A stretch of DNA of 64,000 nt, taken from contig DASVHQ010000102.1 of the NCBI GenBank assembly GCA_036382515.1, positions 1-64,000 on the forward strand, written 5' to 3'. Below are positions 28,756 to 38,962 of this stretch, one piece after another. Below the pieces are notes generated by a model. That model searched no databases and was not told the origin of the DNA. It saw only the letters and a list, made by a program, of their open reading frames with translations. The stretch comes from JADGRF01 sp036382515 (GTDB taxonomy: Bacteria > Myxococcota_A > Polyangia > Polyangiales > JAFGIB01). The first letter of the stretch is position 1, and the number at the start of each line of letters is the position of its first letter. A program made the position numbers and the translations under genes.

Positions 28756-29477
28756 GGCTCGTCGAAGTGTGCGAAGACACGCAGCGGCGTGCGCGCCGAA
28801 AGCACGCGAACCCAGCGTTCGATATTGCGATTGAGGGCCTCGCTGCGCAGGCTGGCCCGGATCAAGTCGCGCGCCTTCTGCGGGTCGAGGCCCGCGAACG
28901 ACGCAGGATCGGCCTGATAGCGTTGCTCGACCTCGCCGTCGGTCACGAGCATCGCGCCTTCGAGGTTGGCGCTGAGGAACGCCGCCGCCACAGCGCGGCG
29001 CCTGGCCAGCGTGTCGATCTCCGCCTCGGACGCGCCGAGCTTCGTCAGCAGCGCTCCGAGCTGGGCCGCGCCGCCTGCGCCCACGATCAGACGCTGCTTC
29101 TCGCGCTGCACGTCGGCGGCCGTAGCCGTGGCGATCTGGACGCGCTCGGCTTCGCGCGCGATCAGCGCCTCACCGATCAGCTCGGAGAGCGTGGCCGAGA
29201 GCAGCCCCGACGGCAGCGCCGCCGTCAGCGCACGCTCGGCGTCGTCGCGCAGCAGCGACAGTCGCGCACGCAGCTCCACGTCGGAGCGCAGAATCACCTC
29301 GACCCCTTCGCCCGGCCCACTACCACCGATCAGCACCGCGAGCCCATCGATCCGCGCGCTAGCCGCCGGTGCCTGCGCACGCACCTGCGCATGGAACCCG
29401 CACAGCCCCGCGCACGCCGCGAGCGCCAACAACTGGCTACGACTGCGGCTCGCTGCCGGGTTCCTTCGGCTCGTCAT
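28752..29477 (-). CDS. Secreted SurA-N-like protein without PPIase domain
   Basis: 241 residues. The Arg-rich start plus LLALAACAGLCGFHAQVRAQAP is a signal peptide. The helical body (LLSATLSELIGEALIAREAERVQIATATAADVQREKQRL, then VTDGEVEQRYQADPASF) resembles the N-terminal chaperone domain of SurA/PpiD-type proteins, which bind unfolded outer-membrane proteins. No parvulin PPIase domain follows. The first 41 bp overlap the end of the UPF0158 gene; later TTG starts exist but would shorten the signal's charged region. Confidence 0.6.
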   Translation of the reverse strand: MTSRRNPAASRSRSQLLALAACAGLCGFHAQVRAQAPAASARIDGLAVLIGGSGPGEGVEVILRSDVELRARLSLLRDDAERALTAALPSGLLSATLSELIGEALIAREAERVQIATATAADVQREKQRLIVGAGGAAQLGALLTKLGASEAEIDTLARRRAVAAAFLSANLEGAMLVTDGEVEQRYQADPASFAGLDPQKARDLIRASLRSEALNRNIERWVRVLSARTPLRVFAHFDEP

Positions 29478-30164
29478 CGCCGCCGATCCTCTCCGCCGTC
29501 TTGGCCTTCGCGCGCGGCATCGGACGGCGTTCGCGCAGGAACTCCAGGAACTCCACGGCCATATCGAGCTCGCGCACGGGCAAGGCTTCGCACAGCTCGC
29601 GCAGCCGCGCGCGGGACTCGTCGGCCTGGACGGCGCGTGTCTTGCGCGCGGGCCGCGCCTTCTCTTCGCGCTCGACCGCCTCTTTCACCTGCTCGGCGCT
29701 CGGAACTTCCCACGCTTCACGCGCCACGGCCTCGATGCCATGGGTCTCGAGCCAGGTGTGCATAGCCGCGCGCAGCCGCTCCGAGCGAAACGTGAACCAG
29801 CGTTCGCGATCCACCGGAAAAGCCATCAGCACGTCTTTGAAGCGTCGAAACGCACCCTTGCCGTCGATCGAGTGCATCAGCTTCTGGTGCAGATCGGGCT
29901 CCTCGACCGTGCCGATGTAGCGCTCCATCCAGCGATACTGTTCACGCGAGGAGACGGGGTCGACGAGCAAGTAGGTCGTATCGCTGGCGATGCGCGTGTG
30001 CATGGTCGGCTCGGCCACCCCATCGACGATGCGGATCACCTCACCGCTGTCGAGATGCAGGTAGCTGTGGACCTCGGGCGCGTTGTTTTCGAACGCGTCT
30101 TCGAGCGCCTCCCACGCCACGGGAACCTTGCGCAAGGCGGCCGTGGGCGTTTCTGGATCGGTGG

Positions 30165-30168
<4 letters not shown>
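29437..30168 (-). CDS. UPF0158 family protein
   Basis: 243 residues. The N-terminal part WEALEDAFENNAPEVHSYLHLDSGEVIRI, then RWMERYIGTV and FKDVLMAFPVDRERWFTFRSERLRAAMHTWL, matches the UPF0158 pattern, a family without assigned biochemistry. The C-terminal half is extended and charged (KARPARKTRAVQADE, RPMPRAKAKTAERIGG), unlike shorter relatives. It overlaps glpK upstream by 4 bp and the SurA-like gene downstream by 41 bp, so all are likely one transcript. Confidence 0.75.
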
Positions 30169-31676
<1,508 letters not shown>

Positions 31677-31744
31677 GGTGCGATCCCAAGCTACTCCATG
31701 GATCTTGCCGTGTAACGCGGCGTAATTCCAGCGTCCTGCTGCGC

Positions 31745-31774
31745 GGGGCGGGGCGGGGCGGGGCGGGGCGGGGC
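31745..31774. repeat. Six GGGGC units, potential G-quadruplex
   Basis: Six uninterrupted GGGGC pentamers on the plus strand lie about 70-100 bp upstream of the minus-strand glpK start, between the TPR gene and glpK. Runs of four G separated by one C satisfy the usual G-quadruplex pattern. The C-rich complement would be in the glpK leader or promoter. Any regulatory effect is conjecture. Confidence 0.75.
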
Positions 31775-31850
31775 GTTCCGCCCGCGGCAGCACCTGCGGC
31801 CTGGCCTGACCCCGCAGCCCGCAGCTGCGCCAGCGCCGGCTGTGCCCCGC

Positions 31851-32966
31851 TCAGGCGGGCGGATTCTGCAGCACCGCCTTGTAGCGTTGATAGGCAGGCC
31901 CCAAGGCCGCCTCGACCTGCTTGCGCAGCTCCTGCACCGCTGACGCGGGTGCGCCTGCGGCCTGCGCGTCCTGCAGGCAAGCCAGCGCCGCCACATTGCG
32001 CTCGCGCACCGCGAAGCACTTGGCCAGCTCGACCAGCAACATGGCGCGGTCGCCGCCGAGCGAGAGCGCCCGGCGCAGCAGGCCGATGGCCTCGCCGTGA
32101 CGCTCGGTCTGCACGCGCGCCTGGCCCAAGAGGCCGAAGAGCGGCCCCGCAGCCGCCAGCTCCTGGCCGAACTGGATACCCAGCCGCAGCACGTCCTCGG
32201 CCCAGTCGGCCTGTTGCCGCTTCAAGTACGCCTCGCCGAGCAGCCCGAGCGCCTTCACGAGCTTGCTGCGCTCCGACGCGCCGAGTGCCTGACCCTGCGG
32301 CGTGCGCAGGAACATCGACAGCGGGCCCGGCCACGCACCCAGCAGGGTGATCGTCTCCTCGTAGTCGGCGCGCTTGTTCGCCTCTTCGGCGAGCGGGATC
32401 TTCTTGAAGTCGATCGAAAACGGCGCGGCAGGTCGTGCGCGCGCGACTTCGGAGCGCACCGCGTTGTCGAGGATGTCGCGCAGGCCCTGGATCGAGATCT
32501 CCTCGCGCACGTGGCCGAGATCGACCTCGACCATGGGCCCGCTCGCGGCCGGCATGATCGACGCGAGGCGAATGCCGAACACCGGTGCAAGCAGCAGGTA
32601 GCGGCGCCCGATGCAGGCGCGGATGTCCTCGGGGCTCGGAGCATTCGCCAGCTCGATGGGCTCGGACTCGGAGTCGAGCAGCGCGTTGCCGAGCCGCTCG
32701 CGGAAGTCACTCAGCGTCAGCCGCTCGACCTCCTCGCTCTCACCGAGCGCGAAGTCGACCAGCGACGAGTCCGGCGAGTGCGGGTCGTACGCGATCGAGG
32801 TGATGCGCACCCCGGCCACGAACGAAAACGCCACGAAGCGCGCGCCGAGCACCTGGCACAGCTGCTCGAACTCCGGGATCTCCGTGGATAGCTGCTCGAA
32901 CCAGCCGTCCGAGCGGATCTCGGCGAGATCGATGATGTTTTGAGGTTCGGTGCCCAACTGGGTCAA
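31851..32966 (-). CDS. Protein with C-terminal TPR-like helices
   Basis: 371 residues starting at a TTG (a second in-frame TTG lies 9 bp inside; no convincing ribosome-binding site). The N-terminal half is an alpha/beta domain of unknown type (FEQLCQVLGARFVAFSFVAGVRITSIAYD, LLLAPVFGIRLASIMPAASG). The C-terminal half consists of TPR-like helical pairs (KALGLLGEAYLKRQQADWAEDVLRLGIQFG; GLLRRALSLGGDRAMLLVELAKCF). The gene follows the epimerase gene by 10 bp. I do not recognise a named family. Confidence 0.6.
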   Translation of the reverse strand: MTQLGTEPQNIIDLAEIRSDGWFEQLSTEIPEFEQLCQVLGARFVAFSFVAGVRITSIAYDPHSPDSSLVDFALGESEEVERLTLSDFRERLGNALLDSESEPIELANAPSPEDIRACIGRRYLLLAPVFGIRLASIMPAASGPMVEVDLGHVREEISIQGLRDILDNAVRSEVARARPAAPFSIDFKKIPLAEEANKRADYEETITLLGAWPGPLSMFLRTPQGQALGASERSKLVKALGLLGEAYLKRQQADWAEDVLRLGIQFGQELAAAGPLFGLLGQARVQTERHGEAIGLLRRALSLGGDRAMLLVELAKCFAVRERNVAALACLQDAQAAGAPASAVQELRKQVEAALGPAYQRYKAVLQNPPA

Positions 32967-32976
32967 CTATACACCG

Positions 32977-33942
32977 TCAGCCCGCAGCAGCCATCGTGCG
33001 ACGGTACCAGTCAATGGTGCGTTCCAGACCCACATCGAGGTCTACTTTGGCACGGAACCCCAGCCGCTCCTCGGCTTTCTTCACGTCGGGCACGCGCAGC
33101 TCGACGTCGGGGAAGTCCCAACGCACGAAGCGGATCTCGGAGCGGCTGCGCGCGGCGCTGATGATCATGCGCGCGAGATGATAGATGGTGACGGTGCTGC
33201 GCGGGTTGCCGATGTTCCACGCCTCGCCCACCGCTTCGGGCTTTGTCAGCGCGAGCTCGACGGCATCGACGATGTCATCGATGTAGCACCAGGCGCGAAT
33301 CTGATCGCCCTCGTTGTGGAGGACCAACGGCTCGTCGCGCAGCGCCCTGGTGACAAACGAGTGGATCGCACCCTCGCCCACCTGACCCGGGCCGAAGATG
33401 TTGAACGGACGGATCGAGCACGTCGGCAAGCCATACTGCTTCCAGTAGTTGTGTGCGAGGTGCTCCGTGGCCAGCTTGCTCACGGCGTAGGTCCAGCGCG
33501 CTTCGCCGACGGCACCGAGACTCGTCACGTCGGCCTCGCGCACGCGAAACGCATACGTGCCGAAGACTTCGCTCGTGGAGAAGTCGATGAAGCGCTTCAC
33601 AGAGCCCTCGTCGCGCGCCGCCTTGAGCGCGTGCTGCGTGCCGAGCAGCGACACCTCCATGGTGGTGACGGGGTTCTTCATCACGGTGTCCACGCCGGCG
33701 ATCGACGCCATGTGCACGACGTAGTCCACGCCGACCATCGCGGCGCGCACTGCAGCCTCGTCGCGCACGTCACCCACGATCAGCTGCATGTTGGGATGCG
33801 TGTCGAGCCCAGCGGCCTTGAGCGCATTGCGGCGCAGGCTGTCGAAGACGCGAATGCGGTTGCGCTCGATCAGGCGTTGCGTGAGAGCGGTGCCGATGAA
33901 CCCAGCGCCGCCCGTGATCAGAATTGTGGAGCCTTCGACCAT
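32977..33942 (-). CDS. NAD-dependent epimerase/dehydratase (extended SDR)
   Basis: 321 residues from the ATG at 33942. The nucleotide-binding motif ITGGAGFIG is at the N-terminus, VGDVRDE and VVHMASIAGVDTV follow, and the catalytic YAVSK comes after FSTSEVFGTYAFRV. SIRPFNIFGPGQVGEGAI and DIVDAVELAL are typical of UDP-sugar epimerases and dehydratases; the usual catalytic partner Ser/Thr is in DFSTSEVFG. The exact sugar nucleotide cannot be fixed. The 10-bp gap links it to the TPR gene downstream. Confidence 0.85.
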   Translation of the reverse strand: MVEGSTILITGGAGFIGTALTQRLIERNRIRVFDSLRRNALKAAGLDTHPNMQLIVGDVRDEAAVRAAMVGVDYVVHMASIAGVDTVMKNPVTTMEVSLLGTQHALKAARDEGSVKRFIDFSTSEVFGTYAFRVREADVTSLGAVGEARWTYAVSKLATEHLAHNYWKQYGLPTCSIRPFNIFGPGQVGEGAIHSFVTRALRDEPLVLHNEGDQIRAWCYIDDIVDAVELALTKPEAVGEAWNIGNPRSTVTIYHLARMIISAARSRSEIRFVRWDFPDVELRVPDVKKAEERLGFRAKVDLDVGLERTIDWYRRTMAAAG

Positions 33943-34135
33943 GGTCGGCCGGGAGTATATCGGTAAGCTCGCCAGAGCGGCAAAAGCACGCACGCGCAGG
34001 CTCACGGCGCGCTTTACAAGAGCGAACGAAGCGTGGAACGCTGACGAGAGCCCGCGTTTTCGACGCTCCCGGGCAGCTCGGCCGCGAGGTTCGGCGGGCT
34101 GACCCCGGCGCCTCGACGGGCCGAGGTCCCCACAC

Positions 34136-36478
34136 TTGCCCGGCGCCGGCGACATCAAGCGAACGCGTGCAGAGCGCGTGATTGTCTGGCAGCGCTGCGT
34201 GGCCTCCGCCGAGAGCGCGCCCGAGCTGGCGTCCGAGTGGGTGGAGCGAGCGCTGACGCGCGTGGAGGTCGCCACGGGCCAGGTGCTCGCGGGCATCGGG
34301 GCCACGCTGGTGGCTGCGTTCGACAGCACCGAGCTGGTCGACGCGGTCGAGCTGGCGCGCACGCTCGTCGACGATGCCGCGCGCACCGACGGCGCACTGA
34401 AGGTGGACGTCGGCATCGCGCTGGGCGAGGTCGAGCAAGTCGTGTCCGACGGCAACAGCCCAACCTACCGCGGCGCCGTCATCGACCGAGCGCAAGTGCT
34501 GGCAAACCGCGCGCGGGCCGGCGAAGTCGTGCTCGATGAAGCCGCCGTGAACGCCTCGTCCGAGACCTTCCTGTTCGCGCGCGAGCTCGCGGCCGGCGGC
34601 GTGCGCGGCCGGGCGCTCGACCCCACGCACCCGCGCAAGCGCGAGTGCCGCCGAGCGCTCGGGCAGCTGAAACCCGCACCGATCGCACCGAGCGTATTAC
34701 CGGTGTTCGAGGCCCTGCGCGCCGCCGTGAACGAAACGCGACCGGCGCGCGTGGTGATCCACAGCCAGGTCCCTTCCCCGCCGCTCGACCTGATCGACCG
34801 TCTCGCGCTCACCCTCACGCCCGCGCTGCGGCTGCGCGTCAGTCGCAAGGCCGGCGGGCTACAACCGCTGGGCGGGCTCGAGCTCGCGCTGCGTAGGCTG
34901 TGGCCCGAAGATAGCGAGCTCGACGGAGCAGGCTTGCCACCCGCGCTGCGTGCCAAGCTCAAGGTGCTCTTGCGCGGTCAGGGCGTGCAGCGAGCCGAGA
35001 TGGTGGAGACGCTGTGTGAGCTGGTCCGCAGCTCGGCTGCGGACGGCGGACGGCCATGGATCGTGCTCGATCAGCTGCAAGAGATCGACCCCGCTACGCT
35101 GGGCGTCGTGGCCGAAGTCGCGGCCGTGCCAGACCTGCCGCTGGTGCTGCTGATGACGCTACCGCTGGACGCGAGCGTGCCCGCGGCCCTGTTGCACGGC
35201 GATGCAACCCACGAGTTCGCGATTCCCACGCTGAAGCTGGTGGACCGCCGGCACATCGCAGAGGCCATGCTCTCGCTCGAGGAAGGCAGCGAAGTGGGAC
35301 AGCGCGTCGCGCTGCTCGGCGGTGACAGCGCGCTCGGCGTGCTCGAGGCCGCCCGAACGCTGGTGAGCGCGGGGGACCTGGTGCTGCGCGGCAAGAGCTT
35401 CGCGTGGCGCACGGGCCCGCGTGGCGGAACCACGGCCGTTCCCGTCGAGGCGCTGATCACCGAACGCGCGCTCGGCCTGCCGCCCGACGCCTACCGCGTG
35501 CTCGAAGCGCTGTGCGTCGCGCCGGCCGATGTCTCACGCGAAATTCTCGAGCGGGTGTTGGCGCGCGACGGTGTCGACCAACACGCGCTCGGTGCCGGGC
35601 TCGCGCAACTCATGGACGAGGGCTTCGTCGACGACGGTCTGTCGCTCGGCTCGGCGGACGCCACGATCCGCAGCGCGGTGCGCAACAGCATGCCACCGGC
35701 GCGCGCGGCAGAGCTGCACCGTTTCGTTGCAGAGGTGCTCCAAGAAAAGCAGAAAGCACCGGGCTTTGGCAGTGCGCAGCTCGCCTACCACCTGGCCGAA
35801 GGCGGGCTCGAAGCCGACGCTGCACGCGCGCTGATCGACGCCGCCAAGGTGGCCGCGGATTGCAACTTCGGTCGCGTGGCGTTGCGCCTGCTGGCAACCG
35901 CCGTCGAGCTCGATGGCAGCGCGGAGATTCGCAAGGCCGCGAGCGCCGCAGCCAAGGCGATCGAAGCGGCGCAGCCGCCAGCGGCCGTACCCGAGCACGC
36001 CGCGACCAAGCACGCCGCCCAGTCCGGCACGGGCGAGCGCAAGCCACGCGCGAGCATGTCGACCGACGCGATTGCTTGGGCCGTGCACGCGCTCGTGCAG
36101 CGTGACTACGAAGCCGTGGAGCGCTGGCTGGACACGGCCACCGCCGCAGGTTGGGGCCGTTCGGCAGTGCAGCGCATCCTGGCGCTCGCGCAGCTGGCGC
36201 GCGGTGACAGCCAAGAAGCCACGCTCACGCTCTCGCGCGCCAGTGCCCCGGACGCGCCTGCGGCGGTGCAGGCGCGTGATGCGCTGTGCTGGGCGCTGAT
36301 CCACGTCGAGGCCGGCGATCCCATCCATGGTGTGCGCGACGCGCTGGCAGCGCTCGCTCGAAGCCGCAGGCTGGCCGACCCGGCGGGGGAACGCGCGGCG
36401 CTGCACGTGCTGGCGCATTGTTACCGACAGCTGCAGCGCGAGCCCGACGCGGCGCGGATCGACGCTGCTGCGCCGTAG
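34136..36478 (+). CDS. Degenerate cyclase-like / ATPase-like / TPR regulator
   Basis: 780 residues from a TTG; a GTG at 34178 (VIVWQRCVAS) is a likely alternative. Residues about 15-150 follow a class III nucleotide cyclase outline (GATLVAAFDSTELVDAVELARTLVDDAA...VDVGIALGEVEQV), yet the metal-binding aspartates of active cyclases are not evident. The next region aligns in outline with STAND/AAA ATPases: a Walker B-like PWIVLDQLQEIDPATLG is present, but no Walker A loop is seen where ARVVIHSQVPSPPLDLI stands. The C-terminal 300 residues are TPR-like helices. It looks like a cyclase-ATPase-TPR sensor that has lost catalysis. Confidence 0.6.
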   Translation: MPGAGDIKRTRAERVIVWQRCVASAESAPELASEWVERALTRVEVATGQVLAGIGATLVAAFDSTELVDAVELARTLVDDAARTDGALKVDVGIALGEVEQVVSDGNSPTYRGAVIDRAQVLANRARAGEVVLDEAAVNASSETFLFARELAAGGVRGRALDPTHPRKRECRRALGQLKPAPIAPSVLPVFEALRAAVNETRPARVVIHSQVPSPPLDLIDRLALTLTPALRLRVSRKAGGLQPLGGLELALRRLWPEDSELDGAGLPPALRAKLKVLLRGQGVQRAEMVETLCELVRSSAADGGRPWIVLDQLQEIDPATLGVVAEVAAVPDLPLVLLMTLPLDASVPAALLHGDATHEFAIPTLKLVDRRHIAEAMLSLEEGSEVGQRVALLGGDSALGVLEAARTLVSAGDLVLRGKSFAWRTGPRGGTTAVPVEALITERALGLPPDAYRVLEALCVAPADVSREILERVLARDGVDQHALGAGLAQLMDEGFVDDGLSLGSADATIRSAVRNSMPPARAAELHRFVAEVLQEKQKAPGFGSAQLAYHLAEGGLEADAARALIDAAKVAADCNFGRVALRLLATAVELDGSAEIRKAASAAAKAIEAAQPPAAVPEHAATKHAAQSGTGERKPRASMSTDAIAWAVHALVQRDYEAVERWLDTATAAGWGRSAVQRILALAQLARGDSQEATLTLSRASAPDAPAAVQARDALCWALIHVEAGDPIHGVRDALAALARSRRLADPAGERAALHVLAHCYRQLQREPDAARIDAAAP

Positions 36479-36614
36479 GCCCCGGCCGAGCGCGCACGCG
36501 GCTCGCGACCCGGCCCAACTTCTGCTAAGAGGCGGCCGTCGCGTCGTGTCCGACGGCGTCCCCATTTCCCCCTTCTTTAGCGTGCGCGCAAGAGCGCCGA
36601 GGCGAGGTTCGACC

Positions 36615-37688
36615 ATGGCTGCCAAGACCAACCCCGGGAACTTTTTCGAAGACTTTCGGCGTGGCGACACGCTCGTGCACGCGGTGCCGCGCACCATCAC
36701 CGAGGGCGACTGCGCGCTCTACGTGGGCCTGTACGGCGACCGCTACCCACTGCACTGCTCCGCCGAGTATGCGCGCAGCCTCGGATACGCGCGCGAAACA
36801 GTGAACGACCTGCTCGTGTTCCACATGGTGTTCGGCAAGACGGTGAACGACGTCTCGCTCAACGCCGTCGCGAACCTCGGCTACGCCAACCTGCGCTTCC
36901 TCGCGCCCGTGTACCCCGGCGACACGCTCAGCTCGGTCTCGCAGGTACTGGGAAAGAAGGAGAACAAGAGCGGCCAGAACGGCATCGTGTGGGTCAAGAC
37001 CACGGGCAAGAACCAGCGCGCACAGACCGTGCTCGAGTACTGCCGCTGGGTGATGGTGAACAAGCGCGACCCGAGCACGCCCACGGGTGCCGACGACAAG
37101 CCCGAGGTGGCGAAGGAAGTGAAGGCCGAGCAGCTGACCGTTCCGAGCGTCCTCGATCTGTCGCGCTACGAGAGCTGGCCCAGCGGCGGTCGCGCGTTCT
37201 TCGGCGACTACGAGCGGGGTGAGCGCATCGACCACATCGACGGCATGAGCATCGAGGAGTCGGAGCACGCGATCGCGACGCGCCTGTACCAGAACACCGC
37301 CAAGGTGCACTTCGACGGCCACGCGGCGAAGGCCACGCGCTTCGGAAAGCGCCTGATTTACGGCGGCCACGTGATCAGCGTGGCGCGGGCGCTGTCGTTC
37401 AATGGCCTCGAAAACGCGCTCGGCATCCTGGCCTGGAACGGTGGCGCGCACGCCAACCCCACCTTCGCTGGCGACACGATCTACGCCTACAGCGAGATCC
37501 TGGACAAAGCCGCGCTACCCGGCCGCAGCGACGTGGGAGCGTTGCGCGTGCGCCTCGTCGCCGTGAAGAACTCCGACCCGACCAAGGAGAATATCCCGCT
37601 CAAGATCGAGAAGGATGGTGCGCAAAGCTACCATCCGAGCGTGGTTCTGGACCTCGACTACTGGCTTGCGATGCCGATCAAGAAGTAA
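36615..37688 (+). CDS. mch: MaoC family hydratase, probable mesaconyl-CoA hydratase
   Basis: 357 residues with two hotdog (MaoC) halves, about 10-170 and 195-350, the size and plan of mesaconyl-CoA (beta-methylmalyl-CoA) hydratase. Motifs are GNFFEDFRRGDTLVHAVPRTITEGDCALYVGLYGDRYPLH at the start, FHMVFGKTVNDVSLNAVANLGYANLRFL, and in the second half FDGHAAKATRFGKRLIYGGHVISVARALSFNGLENA. Ethylmalonyl-CoA mutase and methylsuccinyl-CoA dehydrogenase genes lie a few kilobases away, strongly supporting a role in the ethylmalonyl-CoA pathway. Confidence 0.83.
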   Translation: MAAKTNPGNFFEDFRRGDTLVHAVPRTITEGDCALYVGLYGDRYPLHCSAEYARSLGYARETVNDLLVFHMVFGKTVNDVSLNAVANLGYANLRFLAPVYPGDTLSSVSQVLGKKENKSGQNGIVWVKTTGKNQRAQTVLEYCRWVMVNKRDPSTPTGADDKPEVAKEVKAEQLTVPSVLDLSRYESWPSGGRAFFGDYERGERIDHIDGMSIEESEHAIATRLYQNTAKVHFDGHAAKATRFGKRLIYGGHVISVARALSFNGLENALGILAWNGGAHANPTFAGDTIYAYSEILDKAALPGRSDVGALRVRLVAVKNSDPTKENIPLKIEKDGAQSYHPSVVLDLDYWLAMPIKK

Positions 37689-37726
37689 GCTGTCGCATGG
37701 AACGGGGTGCTACTGCAGCCTGTTGC

Positions 37727-37749
37727 ATGCTACAAGGCCATGCTACAAC
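37727..37749. promoter_or_regulatory. Direct repeat CATGCTACAA x2, candidate operator
   Basis: CATGCTACAA occurs at 37727-37736 and 37740-37749, 3 bp apart, in the short intergenic space 57 bp before the tandem-HTH gene. A related GTGCTAC lies slightly upstream. Two identical sites in direct orientation would suit a protein with two HTH units in tandem; binding is inferred only. Confidence 0.4.
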
Positions 37750-37806
37750 GTAACGCTAATGGTGCCGACGGACGGGGGGGCGCAGCACCCGTTATCAAGA
37801 GGTCCG

Positions 37807-38067
37807 ATGAACTGGAAACGCGTAGGTCTGGGTAAGGTCAGCGATCGAGTGCTTGCAGCGCGCCTCGGCGTCTCGCACACAGCGGTGCGACGCGCGCGCT
37901 TGCGCCTTGGGATCAAGCCAGCGCACAAGCCACCGAAGCGCAAGCAGTGGAGCCGCCGTGGTCTGGGACGCATGCCCGACGCAGAGATTGCGCGCCGCGA
38001 AGGCGTGACTCGGCAGACCGTGCACCGCGAGCGTGAGCGCCGCGGCATCAAGGCCTACGGGGGCTAG
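37807..38067 (+). CDS. Small DNA-binding protein with two tandem HTH repeats
   Basis: 86 residues made of an internal duplication with a period of 45: WKRVGLGKVSDRVLAARLGV (from residue 3) and WSRRGLGRMPDAEIARREGV (from residue 48), each followed by a basic recognition-like helix (SHTAVRRARLRLGI and TRQTVHRERERRGI) ending in GIK. The protein is very basic with a KPPKRK linker. Each half resembles a resolvase/sigma-type HTH. No effector domain is present. A 10-bp direct repeat precedes the gene. I infer a small transcription or nucleoid factor. Confidence 0.7.
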   Translation: MNWKRVGLGKVSDRVLAARLGVSHTAVRRARLRLGIKPAHKPPKRKQWSRRGLGRMPDAEIARREGVTRQTVHRERERRGIKAYGG

Positions 38068-38136
38068 CTGGCGCACGGGTTCCCGCCAAGCACGGCCGTC
38101 TTCACCGCGCGATACGCGTACGGCACACTCGCACTG

Positions 38137-38892
38137 GTGTCCTGTGCGTTTCGCAGCAACTGGCTGTGCTTGGCGCTGATCGCCGCCGCGGGCTGCGGCG
38201 CGAGCAGGCCTGCGCTCAACGCCCCGGTTTGGCCTGCGCAGCCCGCTGCGCCGCTCGTGGCGCAGACCGTGGCAGCAGCCGAGCCGCCCGTGCCGCGTCC
38301 GACCGTGAAGATCAAAGGTCTGTCCGGCACGCTCAACAAAGACGACGTGCATCAGACGATGGACGAGCGGCAGCCCGCGCTCGACGGCTGCATCGGCGAG
38401 AGCCGCAAGCGCCTGCGCTGGGTCAGCGGCACGATCCGCTTTGCCTTCAAGGTCGCAGCCGATGGCCACGTCGACGAGGTCTACGCAACCGAATCGAGCA
38501 TCGGCCATCGAGCGCTCGAGCAGTGCATCACCGACGTGGTGGCGACGACGATCTTCCCCAAGCCCGCGGGCCTGGCCACAGCCAAGTTCGAGTGGGGGTT
38601 GACGGTCGATCCCGCGAATGGTCGCCTGCCCGACGACTTCGATGCGGATCGCCTCGAGCCGCTGCTGCGCAAGCACGTGGCAAAGATCTTCCGCACCTGC
38701 AAGGTGCGGCGTCCCCGCGAGCGGTTCCAGGTGACGGCCTACATCGCCCCTGACGGCCGCGTGCTATCCGCGGGCGCCGTGCCGAACCTGCCGCGCGCAG
38801 CGGACAAGGTGGGCTGCGTGCTCGATGAGCTCAGCAACCTGCGCATGCCCAGGCCCCGACGCTGCGCGAAGGTGGCCTTCGAGCTGCGCTGA
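38137..38892 (+). CDS. Putative lipoprotein with AgmX/PglI-like domains
   Basis: 251 residues from a GTG; no clear ribosome-binding site. The signal LCLALIAAAGCG ends in a lipobox Cys near 20. Two copies of a TonB-like/AgmX C-terminal domain follow: TMDERQPALDGCIGESRKRLRWVSGTIRFAFKVAADGHVDEVYA...ALEQCITDVV and PLLRKHVAKIFRTCKVRRPRERFQVTAYIAPDGRVLSAGAVP...CVLDELSNLRMP, each with the characteristic Cys pair. It resembles the C-terminal domain of the protein encoded at 26932 and is probably periplasmic. Confidence 0.68.
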   Translation: MSCAFRSNWLCLALIAAAGCGASRPALNAPVWPAQPAAPLVAQTVAAAEPPVPRPTVKIKGLSGTLNKDDVHQTMDERQPALDGCIGESRKRLRWVSGTIRFAFKVAADGHVDEVYATESSIGHRALEQCITDVVATTIFPKPAGLATAKFEWGLTVDPANGRLPDDFDADRLEPLLRKHVAKIFRTCKVRRPRERFQVTAYIAPDGRVLSAGAVPNLPRAADKVGCVLDELSNLRMPRPRRCAKVAFELR

Positions 38893-38962
38893 ACGTTGCC
38901 GGCGCGGGACGCCGCCGAATTGCCAGGTGTGGGTCGCAGCCGACGGGCTTCGCCGCGTCAGC

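Noticed and set aside
32977..34455. 492-codon version of the epimerase starting at 34455
   Set aside because: The extra 171 residues are Ser/Arg low complexity antisense to the divergent gene; the Rossmann motif starts right after the ATG at 33942.
37689..37806. Small RNA or tRNA before the tandem-HTH gene
   Set aside because: The repeated CATGCTACAA looked RNA-like at first, but no cloverleaf or stable stem-loop could be drawn.
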